Of a DNA stretch of 64,000 nucleotides, positions 51,483 through 62,690 are shown piece by piece. This DNA comes from Marasmius tenuissimus (taxonomy: Eukaryota; Basidiomycota; Agaricomycetes; Agaricales; Marasmiaceae). Every line of letters starts with the position of its first letter. Positions within the stretch are counted from its first letter, which is position 1. The notes beneath the pieces are model-generated. The model saw only the letters and a program-made list of their open reading frames with translations. It was not told the DNA's origin and ran no database searches. The translations under genes were made by a program, and so were the position numbers. The stretch covers positions 496,001-560,000 of the forward strand of contig JAQOTA010000061.1 of NCBI GenBank assembly GCA_029532415.1, read 5' to 3'.

Positions 51483-51780
51483 CACGTCAGAATACGCGCT
51501 TCCATCAACAACCTGAACGACTTACGAATGCCAGCACTATTGTGGATGCCTGGCAATCCGTTCCGATAGTAAGTACCTGCTGTGTGTCACTCAACTTTCA
51601 ACTTTCCTATCTATGCTGGCATTTTCTAACTAAAGTATTCTTTGTTCAGTCGCAGGAGAAAAGCAATTGTCTTCGCGGATTGTTGAGGAGAGTGCGTGAG
51701 ACTATAGCAGGGGAATTTTGAAAAGCACTACAAAGGTCCGTGTACCCCTCCCTGGTTTCATCCCACTTACTGGACCACCT

Positions 51781-52117
51781 CATTCAGGCCGGGTACATGT
51801 TCCTATTCCGTTCAATCCCTAGATTCAAGGCTTGAGGCACTTGGTAAGTGACTTGAACCCTCTCCCGTGCATACATTCAACAGGTTGGTTCATTAGGTCA
51901 GTTTAAACTTACAACGTACGTATGATTGCAGTGGGCTCAACTGTTGTAGTTCAAAGGTATAGTTTGATTTTGTAGTTTAATTACAAGTTTAAATATACCA
52001 AAGCTATGTAATTACAGTAGTCCTGGCCACATAGAGGCTAGGGAGTAGTTTAATGTATAATTGAACTTGTTTAATAAAAAGTCGGTCATACCGAGTTATT
52101 TTAATTCTAACTCGTCC
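51781..52117. repeat. Long inverted repeat, right arm (337 bp)
   Basis: Reverse complement of the left arm at about 98% identity. Its outer end overlaps the last codons and stop of the gag frame (DELELK then stop at 52096). Confidence 0.9.
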
Positions 52118-54558
52118 CACTTTTCCTCATTGCTGACGACACTAGACCCGTCCTCAATCATAAGGCCAACCCTTTCATCTTGTTCCTCGTCACTCGTGTA
52201 CTGAGACCCAAAGTATGAGCCAGGTGAGTGCGCTGGACTGAGTGAATTGGCCTCTGGTGTTGAATTGTCATGGGAGATGGGCTGATCAGACACCTCAACA
52301 ATGTGGTAGAACTGCTCTTTCCCATTGTCATCTGTCGCCCTCAAGAATTTGCCGTTGTAGGATCTGTCATGCGACTGAGACTTTGATCCAGTTACTCGAG
52401 GAGGATTTGATTGGTAGGTACGTCTTTTGTTATCCCTACGGTCAGACTTGGACTCGAATCGTTTGTTGTCATCCCGATCTCTGGGCTGAGGTCTAGCCCT
52501 ATTATTGTGACAACGCTGCTCAACCGTGGTAGAGTGTTTCTCGTATTGTTCAAATGGCTCTGGTGAGTTTACTTGATTATTGCTCAAAGATACATGATTT
52601 CTGGGCTCTCTGGACTGAGAGGGAGACAGACTGCGCGATGAAGAGCGGGACCGTGACCGGAAATAATTCAAACGAGAACGTTCCAAGCGACGCCGTGCCT
52701 CTAGGTAATATTCTCGAGCTTTCTCACTCTGTTCCAATGAGATAGCGGCTTCCATGATTTCAGGAAGCGATGAAGACTCGGCTGTGATTTTATGAACTCT
52801 CGCAAGATCATCGGTCATACTCGGGGGCATTAATAGCAGCAGGCGCTTGCGGAAATTGTATGCATCAGGGGTGTAGGCAGGCACTTGGCATATCTCTTCA
52901 AGGTATCGAACAGACCTTCTACTCCACGAGATTTAGAGTAGGTAATCGGGTCGTACCTTTCAGCCACTCTAGTGAGCGAAGCCTCATGAATAAAGCGACG
53001 AAATAGCGCAGCAACGACCTGCATGAACGACCAACGTCCTCCATTTGGGTCGTTGCGGTCAGACTCATCTGGTACTCGTTCAACAACATCAGCGAGAAAG
53101 TGCCGAGCTGCACCCTTCACAAACGCGAATAGTGTATTTGTTCTAAGAAGATCGATGGAGGTGAGCACTAGGGCATTTTTTGACTCACTCCAACGCAACT
53201 CATTACCACAGAGACCAGCGGTATTCATCCAACGAACTAGTACCCGGAACCATCCATCAAATAAGGTGAGATCATCTTCACCGCGATAGATTCCGGGCTT
53301 GGGCAGGGACTGGAGCAGGGTTTTCTGAACAGACAAATTGTTTGTCACTGGCTCGCAATACAACTGAGTGACTATCAGGTCCTCGAATATTTTGAATGCT
53401 GATGTCAACATTTCGGCTTCGGAAAGAGGGGTCGGATCATACGCCCATTTCTTTTTGCTTGTTAGAGTAGGATCTACGGAGGTATACCGGATTCCCACTC
53501 GATTTTGGTCACCGGTATCCTCTCTCAGATTTAACCTCAAAGATATTGTTTCCATTATCGCTAGGATCTCCAGGGTTACTCGGAGGATTGCCATCACCTG
53601 GGAATCCTCCCGCGCCGCCCCGAGGACCATGTTTACGATTACTGAGGCTCCTGTCATGCCAACTTGAATCGCGACTAGGGTCATTACCGGATTCTCCGGG
53701 GCCTCGAGCATTACCGCCACCAGAGGATTTGGTCTTGGGTCTCCGAATCTCAGCAGGATCCGTCTCCGAGTAGGGTTCGGGATAAATGGCTCGAAGCTTT
53801 ACAAGTTCAGCGTCCTTTAACGAATAAATGGGCTGAGTAATCTCAGGACGGCTGCGGTGATAAATTATATTTTGCTCAACGTCAATGCAGATATCTTGCA
53901 GTCATCAATCAACGTTGTGCTATGCTCTGCAAGGTCAAATTCTCGTAGCGTCTGTAGCACATAGCGTCGGCGAAGCTCACTATGATAGCTACGGACCCTC
54001 TCTTCAACTCGTTGTGACATGCGCGAAGATACCGATGGAAGGGTTCGTCTCATATTCCGGTCTGGTTCAGATCATCCATCCATTCGTGATACTGGTTGGC
54101 TCCGAGAGGGTACCTGTGAGATTGAGTCCTCAGGACCGACCTCTTCATCGGGGCTCGATGGTTTGATAGTGCCTACACGTAGAGTACTCATTGGCAGCTT
54201 GCCTCTACGAACAGCAGCACAATCTGTCTCGTCTTGAATAGGTTGAGAGCTCGCTACTGGGGTTTCACTATCGAACAGACTGTTGCTGGACGACGGCGTC
54301 GAAAAGATAGGCTCATTCGTGTGCAAAACATTCAAATTTCTAGCCGTCTCAGACGACGCAGACTCAGAAGGGTTTGGAACTCGATTGTTACGGGAGCTAG
54401 AGATAGTAGGACTCGATGTATTGCGCGAAGTATTCGGTACAGATGTGCTACTACCAATGGTCGCAGCATGATTGATGGGTCTCGGAATACCACTAGGCGT
54501 CCTCATCTGTGTTGCTGACGATGTCTGGGTATTGGCGCGAACATTTTGGATAGTGGTA
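52096..54558 (-). CDS. Gag-like protein(s) of the non-autonomous LTR element, probably frameshifted
   Basis: Three overlapping minus-strand frames make up the region. The first (from 54860 or the inner Met at 54567, MATTTIQNVRANTQTSS) is Ser/Thr/Asn-rich. The second (within 53560-52850) carries a gag-like helical core: LPKPGIYRGEDDLTLFDGWF, RWMNTAGLCG, WSESKNALVLTSIDLL, SFMQVVAALFRRFIHEA. The third (52920-52096) continues it with SVRYLEEICQVPAYTPDAYN, FRKRLLLLMPPSMTDDLARV, a coiled LEQSEKAREYYLEARRRLER and a very basic RSRSRSSSRSLSPSQSRE stretch. A one-base shift at about 52905-52915 separates the second and third frames; it may be a mutation or a programmed frameshift. There is no CCHC knuckle and no protease. 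The basic tail could replace the knuckle in binding RNA. Confidence 0.6.
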
Positions 54559-54816
54559 GTCGCCATGGGTAAGGCAATATGATGAGTAGCGGGTGATGGT
54601 GAGAATTGGTGATAGGGTAATTCCTCGGAAGTCTTCTGAACTTGCTGTGAGGTTTTGCGCGTGTGTTTGGAATACGTGATGGGCGAAATCAATATCGGGG
54701 GGGTGATAGAAGGATTTGTTGATAAGGAGAAATTTTTTTCTGGATGTTGTGGAGCGAAGAGAGAAGGGAGCAGAGGCAGAAAGGATAGCAGAGGAAAGAC
54801 TGTTGTGTAAAAAATA

Positions 54817-55003
54817 TGTAAGAGCCGGTTCTCTCGTTGCCCCAAGGCAGCAGTACACAAGACAGCGCGTTTATATTCGACTGCTATGTACGATGCACGT
54901 AGGGGCGGCGGTAAGAGAAAAGCTAAAGAGGAATTACAAATACGCTCGGTCTTATATCTGCGGACCGTGGGATATTGATCTAACTACGGAAGTTGCCGTT
55001 ACA
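54817..55003 (-). repeat. Right LTR (5' LTR in element orientation)
   Basis: 187 bp, one mismatch to the left LTR. The minus strand carries CAGATATAAGACC, a plausible TATA box (54952-54956), about 50 bp into the LTR. Confidence 0.93.
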
Positions 55004-55049
55004 ATATCTTTTCCTCCCCTTCTTAGTTATTCCTTGTGTAATTTGTATT

Positions 55050-55798
55050 ATGTCCTGGTATACCATCAGCGTGCTCACTTTAGACAATCTCTCGAGCTCA
55101 ATCGAAGTCGCCGTGAGTGGCTACACTGACCAACCGTACCGGAGCCTGATTTGCCGTGCATGGTGTGTACTTCGAGTCCCTATTGATGCTGGTCGAAGCT
55201 CAAGGCCATTTTGTATACAGCTACTAAGCTCTCGCGCCCCAGAGTTGGTCGGTGTTCTTGAGGTGAGAAAACTAGAGGCGCGTTAAAAGTCCCCGCGGCG
55301 CGTATCAAAAACCTCACGTGCTAGGAAAACTGGGTCTAATCAATTCTAAATTTTCCTGCCTGGGGACTGGGACGTGGAATCCTTCCTCTTCCCTCCGAGT
55401 CTCAGATCTCGACTAGTCTAACCACACAGGCCTATCTATGGGAGTTTATCACGAAGTTACGTTGCTTACCTCTGCTATGTTTATAGGTTCTTTTCCTCGT
55501 TCAAGCCGATGCGTCGTTAGTAGGCTTCACCTCAAATTCCAATCTGCTCTATGTCGAAGGATGCACCGGTCTTTGTGCGCTTCAAAAACAGGGCGATCCG
55601 TCAGGGCACTGGAGCTACATCGAGCACCGCCTATCAAATCCTGTGCTCTTTGAAGCCAAACATCAAAAGAATCCTGATTCCAGCGGCGGTCTACCATTGA
55701 GATCTGCTAGGGCCTTGGGTCCAACTTTCATCGAGAGTCTTATTTCGTCTGAAGAGATAGCAATCACCCCAGAGAGATCCGAGATGGGGTACTTGTAA
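55050..55798 (+). CDS. Small hypothetical protein, two exons
   Basis: Exon 55050-55262 (MSWYTISVLTLDNLSSSIEV ... ELVGVLE) ends at GAG/GTGAGA, and exon 55487-55798 begins after TTTATAG with GTTCTTTTCCTCG. They join in phase 0 and give 174 aa. The second exon has no ATG of its own but reads as convincing coding sequence: VLFLVQADASLVGFTSNSNL, LYVEGCTGLCALQKQGDPSG, HWSYIEHRLSNPVLFEA, ALGPTFIESLISSEEIAITP. I do not recognise the family. The 224-nt intron is long for this genome and may hide another exon or mark a wrong junction. The start codon lies 42 bp from the target duplication of the LTR element, so the element may have replaced its promoter. Confidence 0.45.
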
Positions 55799-57056
55799 CT
55801 TGTCGCTATCCCGGGGTCCTTCTCCTCCCCCTCAATCTCGTCGATGTTTCGAAGAATTTTTTAACCAATAATCATTAACAACCCACTCGGGCCTGTTGAT
55901 ACAAAACCCGGACATGTCTGCACTCGACGCCTCGAGACTGTTCTATCAAAATTCTAATCGATTGGTACATACGACTTCAAACCCGCTCGTAGAATTTCTG
56001 ACACTTCTTGGGCAGGGTACAGAGAACAGATAGCAAGACCCACGACGCTCGAAGAGGGGGTAGTCCTCATTTTGAGCTGGGACAGCTCTATTTCCAATGG
56101 ACGAAATCACTTTGGCTTTGGCCTTGATATAGACCACCTTCATCCCAAGTTAGGATCAGATTGGTCGACCGTGATCTTCGACAAAATATTCGAGTTCCTC
56201 AGATTCCGTTCTGCTATGTGGAGGGTCTCCAAGCGTAGAGATCTCTAGCGCTGAACAAGGAGAAGGTCAACAATCGTTAGCCCACCGAAAGAGATACGAT
56301 AGAACTCTGCGAAGTTTTCCGCTTTCTCAGTTACGTCTCCCAGCCTCAAGCTTCCGACTCTATCGTGCTCTTCAAGTTGACTGACAATCAGTACTCGATC
56401 TCGCTTCTACATTGAGTCACCCTCCTCCATTCGCTCGGTAAGGGCATTTTGGATGTATACACCCTTCCTCGAGGTCTGTGATTCGAATGCCCTCTTACCC
56501 GTCGCTGAATTGCTGGTATGATGTATCTGAGCTCAGCGAACAAGGTGCCCATCGTACGTACGCACGGTCCAAGAAATTGAGGCACTAGCTGAGAGTCGAT
56601 TATTCCGCAAGTCGCCTTGAAATTTGAATACGGGTAAGAGTGAGCAATCGCGGCACTTCGTTGGGGTTGTCCTGTCGGTAAAATTCCACATTAAAGTACA
56701 GGGAGCCCGAACTCTCATCCTCACCCTCTCCTGCTGTTCCCATTTGTACGGTGCACTCTCGAATTCGTAGAATCAAACTGAGTTGGTCCACTGCGACACG
56801 ATAGGGCCTGGCTCTGCGGAAGTTGATTTTAGGGAACCGGGGGGGGGGGGGGGGGGGTAGAGACAGAGGCGCATCACCTCGGAACGTTGAATTGACATCG
56901 TAAGTACCAAGTACGAGTAAAAGTAAGACAAGAAGAAGCTACAGTAAAATAAAATAAATACCACGAAAAGGGGTATGTAGTCGACTAATATACACACAGG
57001 CCCGACTCAACGGTAACAATACACCAAGAAAACCAAGAAAACCCCCCCACCCCCAC
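55799..57056. other. Region with possible gene remnants and a 19-nt poly-G run
   Basis: A minus-strand frame near 56600-56825 (RVAVDQLSLILRIRECTVQM, SLYFNVEFYRQDNPNEVPRL) looks protein-like but I cannot connect it to other exons. A run of 19 G lies at 56839-56857. 56888-56935 is repeated at 43050-43110. Confidence 0.4.
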
Positions 57057-59845
57057 TCACCCACCCCCCCTCAACCCCTCCACAACCCTCCCAACCTCCT
57101 CCTCCGGCATCTCACACACCCTCCCATACCACTCCCCATGCTCCCTCTCCACATGCCTCAACATCCCCCACACGCTCTCCCCCCTATCAAACTTTTTCCA
57201 CAAGACCCGGTTCAGAGGGTGGCCGTCGGCGCATTTCCGACAGTACAGTCGGTTTTTTTTACCCGGGTGGTAGAAGATGGTGAGGAAGGAAGTGTGTAGG
57301 TGTGCGGGGGGGATGTGGTGGAGGTCCCAGGAGGAAGGGGTGTCTGGTTTGATGATAGTGCGAGGGGAGGGGTTCGGGAGAGGATTGTGAGTCTCGGGGT
57401 CAGGGGGTTCGGGAGGGTTCGTGCTCAGTTCGGGTTGCATCGCCTCGTCCTCGTTGGTATCGGGGAGGTCAACGTCCATCTCTCCACTACCTTCGTCTCT
57501 CCTTACGTCCACATCCATCCCTACTTCCTCCTCCTCCTCCTCCGATCTAGACCGATCCCTCGAAGTCCCAGTCCCATAATCCAACGGCGTGCCTTCTCCT
57601 TCCTCTGATTTGACACTAACCCTCACCCTCGGAACCTCCTGCACCTCTCCGTCGTCGTCGTCCGAATCGCTGAGAACGATGACCTCCCTCTTCATCGGTG
57701 GTTCCTCATCCTCATCCTCTTGGTCAGATTCGAGAAAGGTAAGATCGATAACACCCTTATCGTTCGAGGTAGAAAGAGAACCAGAACTCGAGGTTTCTTG
57801 TTTGACTTTCGACGGAGGTGGAGGTGGGGGTACCGAAGCAGGCTTAATTGAACCCGTAGACAAGGAAGAGGAAGAGACCGCACGATTCAAAGAGGAAGAA
57901 GAGGACGCACGGCCAGCAGGAGGCTCTCGTTTCGATTTCCCCGCCGCCGCCGGTCTTGGAGTTGGAGTGGCTTTCATCGTCATGACTCCGCTCCTCACCA
58001 GCGACTGTTTAGGTTTCTCCTGAACCTCGTCAACGGGTGCAGGTTCAGATCCGGGTGTCGGAGTGAAGAGTCGATCCAGCGGAGGGCCTTTCGTTGCTGT
58101 GGTAGACGACGGTACCTGCTGCCTCGCGTTGGATGAAGAGTTGGACGGGGGTACCTTCGTCTTCAGTGGCGGAGTGAACAGCCTATCCAGTGCCGGCGCT
58201 GGCGTGGTAGACGATGATGACGGTAGCTGTCGTACGCGTGTCGGTTTCGACGATGCCCCCTGGGCCTGCTGTCTCGCTGATCCCTGTTTCGTCTTCGGTA
58301 CCGGCGCCTGTTCCTCTTCCTCCTCACCACCAGCCGGGGAAAGTCTATCCAACGGTGGACCAGTGACATCCCCAGTAGCAGTGGGAGGGTCCACCCGTTT
58401 CCGCTTCGGCGGCGATGTGGAAACCGGAGGAACCGTCGCTTTCCGCTTGAGAATGGCAAACACTTCTTTGAGCCGTGGAGCGTCTGTGTTTGTTGTTGAG
58501 GAAGACGGAGCTGGGGGTGTAGGGTCAACCCGTTTACGCTTTGGTAGTGCTGGACCTGACACGGTAGGACTTTGAACAGGCGGCTGCTGGGTTGATAGCA
58601 CCGGTGCCTCTTGTATAGGAGTCGGTAAGCGGGAAGGTGTAGGCCCGGGCTCTACTCGTTTACGCGCCGTAGACCGATGCCTCTGTACCGGAAGAACCGA
58701 CACCGGAGTCGGCAACCGTGAAGAGCAAGTCGACTGGTCAGCGTCGGGATGTACAGAAGGCGGTGGAGAGGGTATCGACATTGACATCGGTTCGTCTTGC
58801 TCGCGAGGCGTAGTATCCTCCTCCCTCTTTCGTTTTCGTCGTTTCTTTCGCTGTGCTGCAAGGTCCTATTACGGGAAAACTTAGTTAGCTACGTAGAACG
58901 AAAACGAAGAAAACGAAAATATACCTCTTTCAACTCCCGAACTTCAACCTCCAGCTCTTTCACTTTCTTCTTCAACTCTCGATTCTCCTTGGTCAAAATT
59001 TCGTTCTCGGCTTTCGTGGCATCAGCGTCGATACCCGCTTCACCGTCTTGATGTTGTCGGACTTGTTGAGCCTTTGTAAGCGGACGCGGGGGTTTTATTG
59101 TGAACGACGAAGAGTTGGAGAAGGGTTTGGGGACGGAGATGGGTAGCGCTTGGGAGAGGTTGAGAGAAGTCTGGGTCTGGGGTCTAATCCTCGAGACGGC
59201 TGGTGATGACGGTTGGGAGATACTGGGGAATGAGGCTGAAGGTTGAGAGAACGTTGGAGGCGCCATTTGCGTTTGACTTTGACTTTGACTTTTCCCAGGC
59301 TTCTTCTTCGAATTAATCACGCCCTGTATCAATCCCTGCGGCGTCTCTACACACAACAGTCAACATCAATCCCAAAAATAAAGAGAGAAAGGAGAAAAAA
59401 ACAACTGACTCAACATCCGAACCTTCCCCTTCCCCGACAACCACCTCCTCTTAACCCACCCAACCACCTCCTTCTCAATCCACAACACGCACCCTCCATA
59501 AACCGGATGCACAACCACCTCTTCAGCGTCTTCGTCATACCGAGTCGACGTCCATTCGTACCACCCGCTATCGTATCGGGCGAACAACCGAGCTTCGGTC
59601 TCGCCGATGTAGACGTCACCGGGGGAGCCGAGGGTATCGAGAGGTGGGGAACGAAGTGCGCGGAATTCGGTATACGAGACCATCGAGGTAGAAGCAGCCT
59701 TGTCATCGTGTGGCCTAAACGACCGAGATTGCCAGAATATATCCGAGCCTTCCAATTGCGTGAACCCAGGGCGAGGTCTTGCTTTCTTTTGTGACGACGA
59801 CGACGAGGACGACGAGGGGGTTGGTGTTGGTAACGATGGCCCCAT
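57057..59845 (-). CDS. Large Ser/Pro-rich nuclear-type protein with coiled coil and C-terminal CxxC/HxxxxH finger
   Basis: Three exons (59845-59410, 59346-58925, 58865-57057) sum to 889 codons, giving 888 aa. The N-terminal part (about 25-145) is folded-looking: GFTQLEGSDIFWQSRSFRPH, LRSPPLDTLGSPGDVYIGET, ARLFARYDSGWYEWTS, VHPVYGGCVLWIEKEVVGWV. A coiled coil follows (ENEILTKENRELKKKVKELE, about 260-285) and then a strong nuclear signal (QRKKRRKRKR). Some 500 residues are low-complexity Ser/Pro with repeated GPPLDRL and KRKRVDP units and acidic patches. The C-terminus (LYCRKC ... MLRHVEREHGEWYGRVC) has C-x2-C and H-x4-H spaced like a BED/C2H2-type zinc finger. It is probably a chromatin or DNA-associated protein, but I know no function. 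A decayed, internally deleted copy lies at 44.4-45.2 kb. Confidence 0.65.
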
Positions 59846-60330
59846 CGTAGTCGTATCGTCGTATGAATTGAGAGTAATGAATTGTGTTGTGAATGATGGT
59901 CGTAGTCCAGAAGAAAGGGAATTTCGTAACCCTAACCCTTTTCATCCGCCATTGAGTTCTGACTCCCCACACGCGGTCACGAGGGGATTAAGGGTAGGTC
60001 CACTCGCGTCTCTTTCATACCTTCGTCCAAGATGATGGGCTTTCGAGGGTGAGAGTCGGGATGTGATGAAGAACTACTTATATACGTGTCTAATTCCGTA
60101 TTATGACACTAACAGCGGGAATTGAGATCGACAGGACCCACCGAACACCGGGTGTTCCGTGTTCGGGGTTGCTGTAAACCCGATTGATATGATCGAATGA
60201 TGTTGGTACCTAAGTATAACACATAGACTGAGACTCATCTTATCCGGGGGTATTCAACTCACAAAGACCCAAAGTTTATGCGCTTCAATATTCAAACTTC
60301 GAATTCAGAGTGAGTCCATAGCATAAGAAG
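59846..60330. other. Upstream region of the 888-aa gene
   Basis: No further gene is seen. A pyrimidine/purine-balanced stretch lies between the ATG at 59845 and the MITE at 60331. Confidence 0.4.
60323..60330 (+). repeat. 8-bp target-site duplication ATAAGAAG (left)
   Basis: Identical to 60930-60937 on the other side of the MITE. Confidence 0.88.
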
Positions 60331-60929
60331 TAGTGATGTGCGGGCTCGGGCTTGAGCCCTGGTGAGCCCAAGCCGAGCCTGGGGCTTGAAAAGCCTAGCC
60401 CAGCCCTGTTAGAGGGCTTTGGGAGGCTTAGGGCTCGGGCTCAACATTTTGTAAGCCCAAGCCCCAGGCTCAAGCCCTCTCCCATCGTCCACCAGCAGGA
60501 ATCAAGATATACTTCGCACATTATAGGCCCCTAAACATTGTTAGTCCCCGCGTCAACACAACACTAGATGGTATTAATAGTAAGTGATTCATTTGATTTT
60601 CACAGCTGAAATTGAGTTCCCTTTGGCTACCAGTTGTGGAAGACGGTCGACTGCACCTCTCTAGATCAACATGCTTGACGGGCAATGGTGAGAAGGCACT
60701 CTCGGACAAGTACTACACTGCTTGGGATGCCTTATGTTCCTTACAGCGACAATTTACGAGGTTGTTATAAGCCCGGGCTCAGGCCTAAGCCCCAGGGCTT
60801 TGACGTCCGGCTTGGGCTCAAGGCTCAAGCTCAGATTTTGATGAGCCTAAGCCCTCAAAGCCGAGCCCAAGCCCGAGGCTTTGAGCCCAGCCCGAGGCTT
60901 TGAGCCCAGCCTGAGCCCGCGCATCACTA
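60331..60929. mobile_element. hAT-type foldback MITE, 599 bp
   Basis: Ends are inverted: TAGTGATGTGCGGGCTCGGG at the left and, reading the other strand from 60929, TAGTGATGCGCGGGCTCAGG. Exact 8-bp duplications ATAAGAAG flank it (60323-60330 and 60930-60937). Eight-base duplications and TAGTGATG-type termini fit the hAT superfamily. Each end consists of about 150 bp of interspersed AGCCC / GGGCT / AAGCC units that allow extensive folding. The centre (about 60510-60765) is unrelated unique sequence with no intact transposase. Confidence 0.85.
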
Positions 60930-60937
60930 ATAAGAAG

Positions 60938-62690
60938 GATTGTCAAGTTGGATGATCAGCGAGGATATCCGATTTGGCTAGAGAGAGAGAGAAAAAAAGA
61001 AACGCACGACCCGCTCAGAGTATGGTATGGCGATGGTCGTCTTTGCTGGCAGTCGAGGTAACAGATAGAGAGCCTAACTGGGGGTTCGGAAAAGGGAGGA
61101 CATGCGTAGTCCGCATCTAGTACAAATGATCAATGAGGGCCTCGATGACCGCTTTAAAGTCCGTGAAAGGCCAAAAATTTCGAATCGGCTCGAGGTAGAA
61201 TAGGTGTGAGGGTGCTCGAATGTGAAGAGTTTTTTTTCGGTTGAAAAAATGATCTCTCGGTAACGTGAGACTTTTGGCTGTATCTCGATGGGGAGAGAAA
61301 CAAAAATCCCCAACTCTGGCGACACTGATCGGATGGTACCTTACCTATGCATAGCCTGCCCCCCCTCTCTGCATTTCATTGTCAAAGTCTAGAGAGAATT
61401 TTAAAAAAAACACCTACTTGCACACAATTCAGAGGGTGTCCAAAGCGAACGGGAGGTTTTCTGCTTTCTCGGATAGGAACCGACAAACGCACGCTGGCTC
61501 GAAAAACTCCCCCCCCTCATGCACATGTCATGAGAGCTTCCGAGTTCTACAAAGCCCTGCATGTATCGGAAGAATCGGTTCTCAAGAAACTCTCGGCTAC
61601 TTTCCCAGCACGTGAATTGGTCGACGCGTCTCGTCTTACCTGCACGCAAAAAACTTCTGTATTTGGATTCGAGACTAAAAACTAATTTTGCAGCTGGAGC
61701 TTGTTCCTTTCTGTGAGTAATGACGTCTAGTCGGGTCTAATCGAAATCGCTTGTCTTTACCTTCTAGTGTTTTTCTTGTTACCTAACCCAAAGATCGACA
61801 CAGTGTCGGTCCTGACGTAAATACGAATCCCCCTTATTTGATACATCTTGGATCCTAACCGCATGAAAGTGATAGGGAATCGCCCCTGTTGATAGTTCGG
61901 GCAAAAGAAAAGGGATAAAGACTCTGATACTTCGTTGAATCCACGACCTGTGGTCGAGGAACAAATGGTGCTTGACCTTGTCGACTTGAAACTCGCGCTA
62001 CCATCTGACATATTGAGAGTATCAAAAACCCTGCTGGCTTGCCATCCTTGGGTACGCTTGTTCAGTAGGCCTGCGTAGGGATGTACTTGGATTTTTTATG
62101 CGGATTTTGCGTTCCAGACGCTAATGCAAATGACGCGCAGCTAAAATTTAAATTTATAATCTTCGGCGGTCGTCGGCAGCAGAAGTCACTGTCGAAGTAT
62201 GCTATTTCTCGTGTCGTTCAACTTACCGAATAGCACGGGTCGAGCCCCTACGTATGTTAGGCGCTTGCCTTGTACGGAAGACATTTTCGGTTGGTAGATT
62301 AGGTGTATCGGTGAAGGCTGCCTCAGCAACTTGAACTGGTTGCTCAGATCCAGAGTCCCTGGGGCCTGAAGGGTCGCCTCAATACAAAGTCAACAGTTGT
62401 TGTCGTAGTCGTAGCGTCCATCGACCCCGCTTTGAAGGTCAAAACATTCGAGAGACTTTTTCTTTGTCTTAACTAGTTTTTGAAACCCTCAATGATTTAG
62501 GTGGGCGTCACGGAAGGCCTGGACAGGCAACCCAAACGAGGGTGCCATAGAAGCAATCACCAATCATGAAGGATGAGAATAAGATGTGGTTGTATTTCGG
62601 AGAACTTTTTCAGTTTACCTTTTTTTTGAAGTGATTCTCCTATCATCAGTCTCAACCTCACGCTTCTTAGGGGATCCACAAGCCAAGTAT
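60938..62690. other. Region without supported genes
   Basis: A 112-codon + strand frame at 61347-61685 (containing RASEFYKALHVSEESVLKKL) has no recognised domain and overlaps other short frames. No repeat is recognised. Confidence 0.35.

Larger units (their letters stand above)
49407..55003 (-). mobile_element. Young non-autonomous LTR retrotransposon with gag only, 5597 bp
   Basis: Two 187-bp direct repeats (49407-49593 and 54817-55003), beginning TGTAAG and ending GTTACA on the + strand, differ at a single position by my reading. They are flanked by the 5-bp duplication ATATC (49402-49406 and 55004-55008). The element runs on the minus strand: a purine tract lies next to the left LTR (49594-49605 complement, GGTGGGGGAGGA), a TATAA box lies in the LTR, and gag-like frames read leftward. 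No reverse transcriptase, RNase H or integrase motif exists anywhere inside. The space where pol should be holds a 337-bp inverted repeat and a short unknown frame. It must depend on enzymes supplied in trans. Confidence 0.88.

Noticed and set aside
51211..51483. Opposing ORFs on both strands with the same WWWY.GELAKF peptide
   Set aside because: Artefact of the palindrome: each arm encodes the same peptide on opposite strands.
56600..56825. Minus-strand protein-like segment (RVAVDQLSLILRIRECTVQM)
   Set aside because: Open for only about 75 codons and could not be joined to other exons; left as a remark in the intergenic entry.
58063..58575. 170-codon + frame inside the 888-aa gene
   Set aside because: Antisense shadow of a low-complexity Ser/Pro-rich coding region.
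60521..60709. Minus-strand peptide with HVDLERCSR inside the hAT MITE, reminiscent of the hAT dimerisation segment
   Set aside because: Match is too short and the surrounding sequence does not continue the family pattern.
61347..61685. 112-codon + frame with RASEFYKALHVSEESVLKKL
   Set aside because: Possible small protein, but overlapped by frames on both strands and without homology that I recognise.
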